Below, piece after piece: positions 60,617-64,000 of a DNA stretch of 64,000 bases. The position numbers and the translations under genes are program-made. The notes under the pieces are model-generated. The model was not told where the DNA came from. It saw only the letters and a list, made by a program, of their open reading frames with translations, and searched no databases. How positions within the stretch are numbered: position 1 is the stretch's first letter; each line of letters opens with the position of its first letter. Origin of the DNA: an uncultured Eubacterium sp. (GTDB lineage Bacteria; Bacillota; Clostridia; Lachnospirales; Lachnospiraceae); the NCBI GenBank assembly GCA_910584245.1, contig CAJTZF010000008.1:47125-111124 (forward strand), given 5' to 3'.

Positions 60617-61606
60617 TTAATCAAAGAAATGGCTTTCCCGCAATTGTTCTAATGATTTCCCATCTGGGGCAGCCGGGGGTGTGTCCAGGCCGGATTCTAA
60701 AATGAAAAGCTGTGCTTCGTATTCCGTCAATTTCCTGGATTTTTTAATCTTCTTCCAGATCTTTTCTGAACCTGGGAAGGAATTTTTCATGTATGACCAA
60801 ACCTCCTTCATTTTTAGAAGAACGGGATTGTCTGGCATGATAGCTTGGTAATCCTGCTGGAGCCTTCTCGCAAATAAGAGGAGCTCTTGTTTAGTAATTT
60901 GTTCGCCTGTTTTTATTTCCCGTACTAACCCGGGATTTGTAAGAAGTCCGCGTCCGATCATAATCCTTTCCACAGAAGGAAACCTTAGACGAAATTTTTC
61001 AAAATCTTCTACCGTATTTATATCGCCATTGTAGCAGACAGGGTTTGTACTGGCTGCCAATGCCTCCTCAAACTGATCCCAATTCGGTTTGTTTCGGTAT
61101 AAGTCTTTCTGGGTGCGCGGGTGTATGGTAAGTTCTAAGATAGGAAAACGGTTAAAAATATGGATTAGTGTTCGAAACTCTTCTGGGTTGTCCTTCCCGA
61201 GCCTGGTTTTAATAGAAATAGGAACGGGAACTTTATTATATATATGGTCTAAAAATCTATTTAGTTCATCCAGCATTGCAAGAAAGCCGGAACCACGCCC
61301 TTTTGACACAACCGTTCCAGACGGACATCCCAAATTCAGATTTATTTCATGATAACCATATTCAATTAATTTTTGGGCGGTATAAATAAAATCGTCTGCA
61401 CGGTTTGACAAAATTTGTGGAACGACAGAAATGTTTTGGTTGTGCTCCGGTAAAATGTCCCGGAGCTCTTTCTTTTTAAAACCATGCATTTCCGTAGGAG
61501 AAATAAAGGGCATAAAATATTTATCTACACTGTCAAATAACTCCTGGTGGATATTGCGGTATATATAACTTGTGATTCCTTCCATTGGGGCAAAATAAAA
61601 TAACAT
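60617..61606 (-). CDS. tRNA-dihydrouridine synthase family protein
   Basis: This 329-residue FMN enzyme reduces uridine in tRNA D-loops. Motifs include APMEGITS near the N-terminus, the catalytic-cysteine segment NLNLGCPSGTVVSKGRGS, IKTRLG, HPRT and PVCYNGDI followed by IMIGRGLLTNPGL. I chose the ATG at 61604-61606 (MLFYFAPMEG), with GAGGATCATT before it. It is a single gene; the tRNA-Ser begins 188 bases away on the other strand. Confidence 0.92.
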   Translation of the reverse strand: MLFYFAPMEGITSYIYRNIHQELFDSVDKYFMPFISPTEMHGFKKKELRDILPEHNQNISVVPQILSNRADDFIYTAQKLIEYGYHEINLNLGCPSGTVVSKGRGSGFLAMLDELNRFLDHIYNKVPVPISIKTRLGKDNPEEFRTLIHIFNRFPILELTIHPRTQKDLYRNKPNWDQFEEALAASTNPVCYNGDINTVEDFEKFRLRFPSVERIMIGRGLLTNPGLVREIKTGEQITKQELLLFARRLQQDYQAIMPDNPVLLKMKEVWSYMKNSFPGSEKIWKKIKKSRKLTEYEAQLFILESGLDTPPAAPDGKSLEQLRESHFFD

Positions 61607-61718
61607 AATGATCCTCATTTCGTATAGTTTAGAATAATAATACCATAATATAATACCAAGGTCAAAGACGAAAGAATTGGCTATAAAGTATAAAAAAAGA
61701 TATCTTTTTAAAAACTGG

Positions 61719-61747
61719 TTGACAAAGTTATTGTTTTCTGATAATAT
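61719..61747 (+). promoter_or_regulatory. tRNA-Ser promoter
   Basis: TTGACA (61719-61724), a 17-base spacer and TAATAT (61742-61747), 47 bases before the tRNA. Confidence 0.7.
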
Positions 61748-61794
61748 ATCTAATGCATTGAAAAATTATATATTGTTTTTGAATTCAGAAATTT

Positions 61795-61882
61795 GGAGAA
61801 GTACTCAAGTGGCTGAAGAGGCGCCCCTGCTAAGGGTGTAGGTCGTTCGCGCGGCGCGAGGGTTCAAATCCCTCCTTCTCCG
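61795..61882 (+). tRNA. tRNA-Ser (anticodon GCT)
   Basis: This is an 88-base type II tRNA: acceptor GGAGAAG/CTTCTCC, D-arm CTCA to AGAG region, anticodon stem CGCCC/GGGTG with loop CTGCTAA (anticodon GCT), a long variable arm (CGTTCGCGCGGCG region) and T-loop TTCAAAT. The discriminator is G, as expected for serine. CCA is not encoded. Its last 20 bases are repeated exactly at 62779-62798. Confidence 0.96.
61863..61882 (+). repeat. attL-like direct repeat (tRNA-Ser 3' end)
   Basis: The last 20 bases of the tRNA-Ser gene, TTCAAATCCCTCCTTCTCCG, are repeated without mismatch at 62779-62798. This is the pattern left by an integrase that targets a tRNA 3' end. Confidence 0.75.
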
Positions 61883-61895
61883 TTCGTTAAAAATT

Positions 61896-61935
61896 GCGGA
61901 AAATACCGAGAATTGGTGCTTTCCGTGATTTTTTT
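61896..61935 (+). terminator. terminator after tRNA-Ser
   Basis: CGGAAA (61897-61902) pairs with TTTCCG (61920-61925), with an inner ACC/GGT pairing, followed by a run of seven T. A second terminator at 62823 follows the repeated tRNA end and may be the original one. Confidence 0.65.
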
Positions 61936-61946
61936 ATTCCAAAAAG

Positions 61947-61966
61947 TTTGAACACCGCTGAACACC
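61947..61966 (+). repeat. paired AACACC repeats, left side of att interval
   Basis: TTTGAACACC and GCTGAACACC stand as a 10-base tandem pair, 65 bases inside the left tRNA-Ser repeat. A similar pair stands near the right repeat (62708-62729). They look like recombinase arm-type binding sites, but this is inference. Confidence 0.45.
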
Positions 61967-62058
61967 TAACCCTGATAACCGGGATTTCTGGAAGTTTCTT
62001 CCAGATTATCTATTTTAAGGTTTTATATTTAATACTGCATATTCTGTGAAAATGTGTT

Positions 62059-62447
62059 ATGCTAAGGGAAAAGAAGGATAATTGTTGCTATAATCGGCTT
62101 TTTGATGATAGAAGTAATATAAAAATTATCTTGAACGAGAAGCTGTACTGTTAGTCTTAGAATTGTTTTATGGGGGACGGTTGGAGAGATTATAGGCAGC
62201 GATGTGTTAGTTAAAGAGATGTTGGTTATTAAAGATGTTATGAAAAGAAAAAGGATTCATGTTTTGTATCAAAATTGCGTTTTAGAGAGTGTATTTGCAG
62301 ATTCGGATGTAATTTGTCGTGCAAAGGAAATCTCAAAATTTGCCGGAACAACATCATTTGATAGTTTGCATTTAGCAATTTCAGAAAAAATGCGGAAGTG
62401 TTTTGACTACAGATATTAAATTGGCAAAAGAATTGATTTATCAGTAA
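62059..62447 (+). pseudogene. PIN-domain toxin gene, decayed
   Basis: Joined across frames, this reads as a PIN nuclease of the NCCYNRPFDDQ type. KDNCCYNRLFDDRSNIKIIL is followed, after a shift near 62135, by EREAVLLVLELFYGGRL. After a shift near 62190 comes IIGSDVLVKEMLVIKDVMKR, then the DSLHLA helix (TTSFDSLHLAISEK), and after a shift near 62410, LTTDIKLAKELIYQ and stop. Three single-base indels interrupt it, and the conserved acidic residues are spread over different frames, so it cannot be functional. Only the middle part (62204-62419) remains open. An antitoxin-like ORF follows. Both lie inside the tRNA-Ser att repeats. Confidence 0.75.
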
Positions 62448-62489
62448 AAATAATGAATCCGATTAAATTCATAATGTAGGTGACGGAGA

Positions 62490-62681
62490 ATGAATGAGAC
62501 AATAAAATTGATGGATTATAACACGATTCAAACCAAAGGAACGGAAGTATTACTTCGGGAGCTTGGTCCGGTTGGAATGGTACGGTATTTGGAACAGTAT
62601 GATAATGGTGGCACTGGTGATTATACAAAAGAAAAGTATAATATGCCTGAAATGACGATTGACCAAATTATGGAAATGTAA
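62490..62681 (+). CDS. antitoxin-like small protein (partner of the PIN relic)
   Basis: This 63-residue ORF has the pattern KGTEVLLRELGPVGMVRYL followed by GGTGDYTKEKY, resembling the small proteins encoded next to NCCYNR-type PIN toxins. Those are thought to be antitoxins; that role is inference here. The ORF is intact while its toxin neighbour is broken, which fits loss of the toxin first. GGTGACGGAGA directly abuts the ATG, so the ribosome site spacing is poor. Confidence 0.5.
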   Translation: MNETIKLMDYNTIQTKGTEVLLRELGPVGMVRYLEQYDNGGTGDYTKEKYNMPEMTIDQIMEM

Positions 62682-62707
62682 ATTGTATGGGAAAATAGAG
62701 TAACGTG

Positions 62708-62729
62708 TTTAAACACCTTTTGGAACACT
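62708..62729 (+). repeat. paired AACAC(C/T) repeats, right side of att interval
   Basis: TTTAAACACC (62708-62717) and TTGGAACACT (62720-62729) resemble the pair at 61947-61966. They stand about 50 bases inside the right tRNA-Ser repeat. Confidence 0.4.
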
Positions 62730-62778
62730 TTTACAAATGAAGTCCTCGAATCTGCTTTCTTTCAGTAGTTTCCGGGAA

Positions 62779-62798
62779 AGAGACCTACTTCAAATCCC
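62779..62798 (+). repeat. attR-like direct repeat of tRNA-Ser 3' end
   Basis: This is an exact 20-base copy of the tRNA-Ser 3' end at 61863-61882; no tRNA 5' part is present. It marks the right edge of an interval of about 0.9 kb. Confidence 0.75.
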
Positions 62799-62822
62799 TC
62801 CTTCTCCGCTATGTAAAAAAGT

Positions 62823-62858
62823 GAGCAAATCCCTATTTTAGAGATTTGCTCTTTTTTT
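62823..62858 (+). terminator. strong terminator after the right att repeat
   Basis: GAGCAAATC (62823-62831) pairs perfectly with GATTTGCTC (62843-62851), followed by seven T. Its position 24 bases after the repeated tRNA end suggests it was the tRNA-Ser terminator before insertion. Confidence 0.8.
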
Positions 62859-62896
62859 GCCCAATAAATGTAAAGTCATTCTGCGAACGGCTTTTT

Positions 62897-63139
62897 CTAT
62901 TGAAAGAAAGAATTATAATCACAATCTAAAATCTGAGTGAGAGCCCTTAACAGACTGACGGTTGGATTTTGTTTTCCGTGCTCAATTTTTGAAAGTGAGT
63001 AGTCAGAAATTTCGATCCCATGTAAATGTAGTCTGGCAAGCATATCTTTTTGGGTGAGCATTTTTTGTTCCCTCATTTTCTTAATGTTTTGTCCTATGTT
63101 TATATCGTTTATTTGTATAATTCTATTTTCCTTTTTCAT
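62897..63139 (-). CDS. XRE-family transcriptional regulator
   Basis: This 80-residue protein is a single Cro/C1-type helix-turn-helix: IGQNIKKMREQKMLTQKDML followed by SDYSLSKIEHGKQNPTVSLL and RALTQILDCD. GAGGGG lies before the ATG (63137-63139). It is transcribed away from the gene at 63282. The shared gap contains a perfect palindrome over the other gene's -35 box, so it is probably the repressor of that gene. Such pairs are common in mobile elements. Confidence 0.9.
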   Translation of the reverse strand: MKKENRIIQINDINIGQNIKKMREQKMLTQKDMLARLHLHGIEISDYSLSKIEHGKQNPTVSLLRALTQILDCDYNSFFQ

Positions 63140-63188
63140 TGATAAATACCCCTCATAATATCATTTTACCCATTTGAATAATTTGCAC

Positions 63189-63217
63189 TTGCGCGAGAGC
63201 GCAAATTACAATATAAT
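63189..63217 (+). promoter_or_regulatory. promoter with palindromic operator for the gene at 63282
   Basis: TTGCGC (63189-63194), a 17-base spacer and TATAAT (63212-63217) form the promoter. The -35 is one arm of the perfect palindrome TTGCGC-GAGA-GCGCAA (63189-63204). A longer AATTTGC/GCAAATT inverted repeat (63180-63207) surrounds it. The XRE protein encoded 50 bases away is the likely ligand. Confidence 0.7.
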
Positions 63218-63281
63218 AGAGAAGGGGTAGAAGAAAAGTGCAGATAGTATTTATTTGAAATCAGAAATGGGGGAAATCACG

Positions 63282-63803
63282 ATGAAGTATGAGCCGAAAA
63301 AGGAATTAGTCTATATTAGAAATGGCGAACCATTGGAAGAAGAATTGCGGACAAGGGGATTTAACCAGAATGAACAGGCACAGTTGAATGACGCCATCGA
63401 AAAATTTATTCGTACAATAAAAATGTCACCAGAACAAAAACAAGCATATGAGTATATGGAAGAAGCTTATCTGAAATACATTTGCGCATATGGAGAAATT
63501 GCTTTTAGTTTAGGATATTCAGATGGGGTGGAAGCGGGAATGGAGAAAAAGGCAGATGGGAAAAGTACGATTTTGTCAGTGAAAGATATGGCTTATCTGG
63601 TAGCGGCCTACGATGCTATAAAGGAATTACATTATAAAGACAAAGGGATTTTAGGGGCCTTGCAGTGTATACTTGATGTAATAGATAATGGAATGAGTAC
63701 AAGACGAAAATTATTAGAAGAGGAAAAGACCGAAATGACGGGGAGGATATTGAATGATGATTCGCGGACTCCGGTAGAACGGGCGACCACATTATTAAAA
63801 TAA
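63282..63803 (+). CDS. hypothetical protein beside XRE regulator
   Basis: This protein of about 173 residues starts at the ATG at 63282 (MKYEPKKELVYIRNG) with GGGGG 8 bases upstream; an ATG at 63255 has no site. It is helical and charged. The central part, PEQKQAYEYMEEAYLKYICA followed by YGEIAFSLGYSDG, resembles the conserved LGYxxG helix of small phage-like proteins of unknown function in clostridia. The middle contains a run consistent with a globular helical domain (KDMAYLVAAYDAIKELHY). There is no membrane segment. I do not recognise a defined family. Confidence 0.75.
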   Translation: MKYEPKKELVYIRNGEPLEEELRTRGFNQNEQAQLNDAIEKFIRTIKMSPEQKQAYEYMEEAYLKYICAYGEIAFSLGYSDGVEAGMEKKADGKSTILSVKDMAYLVAAYDAIKELHYKDKGILGALQCILDVIDNGMSTRRKLLEEEKTEMTGRILNDDSRTPVERATTLLK

Positions 63804-64000
63804 TAAAAATTTGAATGTTTTTGCAAAGTGGGCACTTATAGTGCGAGCTTATAAGATTTTTGTTTTAAAAAGACTAAAATGAACATACTAGTTATAAAAA
63901 ATATGATTTTAGTATGTGGGCAATAAATGTTTTTGATATGCAGAGGTAACGAAAAACCGTTGATATGACACTTTTTCAAGAAAAAAACAAAAAAAATGAA
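63804..64000. other. non-coding end of window with inverted repeats
   Basis: There is no gene in the last 197 bases. GCACT-TAT-AGTGC (63832-63844), the palindrome CTTATAAG (63848-63855) and ACATACTA/TAGTATGT (63883-63890 and 63910-63917) are seen. They may be regulatory sites for a gene beyond the window. Confidence 0.4.

Noticed and set aside
1..64000. CRISPR array or defence island
   Set aside because: No regularly spaced repeats and no cas, restriction or other known defence genes were seen; the only toxin-antitoxin trace is the decayed pair near 62 kb.

Overview
The window looks like the replication-origin region of a spore-forming Gram-positive anaerobe, most likely a Lachnospiraceae (Clostridia) species. 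The evidence is the conserved dnaA/dnaN/recF/gyrB/gyrA block, AT-rich intergenic DNA with TTGACA/TATAAT promoters and strong Shine-Dalgarno sites, sporulation genes (a YtvI-like permease and a CotS-like coat protein), a split purine pathway ending (separate AICAR transformylase and PurO-like IMP cyclohydrolase), xylan-active enzymes, glycogen synthesis and a flavin-dependent thymidylate synthase. Species cannot be named from sequence reading alone.

Layout. Positions 1-12.7 kb run leftward: rpoB (5' half only), the two halves of an Fe-S fumarase, gyrA, gyrB, recF, an S4-domain gene, dnaN and dnaA. Two rightward membrane-protein genes (DUF4234, DUF2752) are wedged between the fumarase subunit genes. 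From 12.9 to 21.9 kb the strand flips to rpmH-rnpA-yidD-yidC-jag-mnmE-mnmG-rsmG-parA-parB-DUF4446. Two parS sites flank rsmG. The strand switch puts oriC beside dnaA, although few DnaA boxes are visible.

22-29.4 kb holds a tRNA-Lys, an AI-2E-family permease, trmB, an HD-GYP protein, a D-Ala-D-Ala carboxypeptidase and the last two purine-synthesis steps. 29.5-36.1 kb is a xylan/arabinoxylan locus: a secreted GH43-CBM6-LRR protein, a Nudix hydrolase and a GH31 enzyme on one strand, and a secreted Ig-like/CE1 esterase diverging from them. A second GH43 enzyme lies at 45-46.5 kb. 36.2-37.5 kb encodes an unusual MerR-PurC fusion behind a MerR-type promoter. 37.5-43 kb is mixed: an ArsC-like protein, an EamA permease, an ATPase-GNAT-GNAT operon, an AraC-GGDEF fusion, a probable 6S RNA and a two-repeat CmpB membrane protein. 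43-47.6 kb has an IS3 fragment, tRNA-Arg, metK, GH43 and DAHP synthase. 47.8-60.2 kb has an orphan response regulator, ytvI, cotS-like, a PEGA lipoprotein, phosphoglucomutase, glgB, thyX, a DUF885 lipoprotein and a serine hydrolase.

The right end (60.6-64 kb) has a dus gene and a tRNA-Ser whose 3' end is repeated 0.9 kb downstream. The repeat brackets a decayed PIN toxin gene and a small antitoxin-like ORF, so it looks like a scar of an integrated element. Next to it is an XRE repressor divergent from an unknown gene, with a palindromic operator. The most novel-looking items are the MerR-PurC fusion with its internal ribosome-binding site, the AraC-GGDEF fusion, the tRNA-Ser integration scar and the interrupted fumarase operon.
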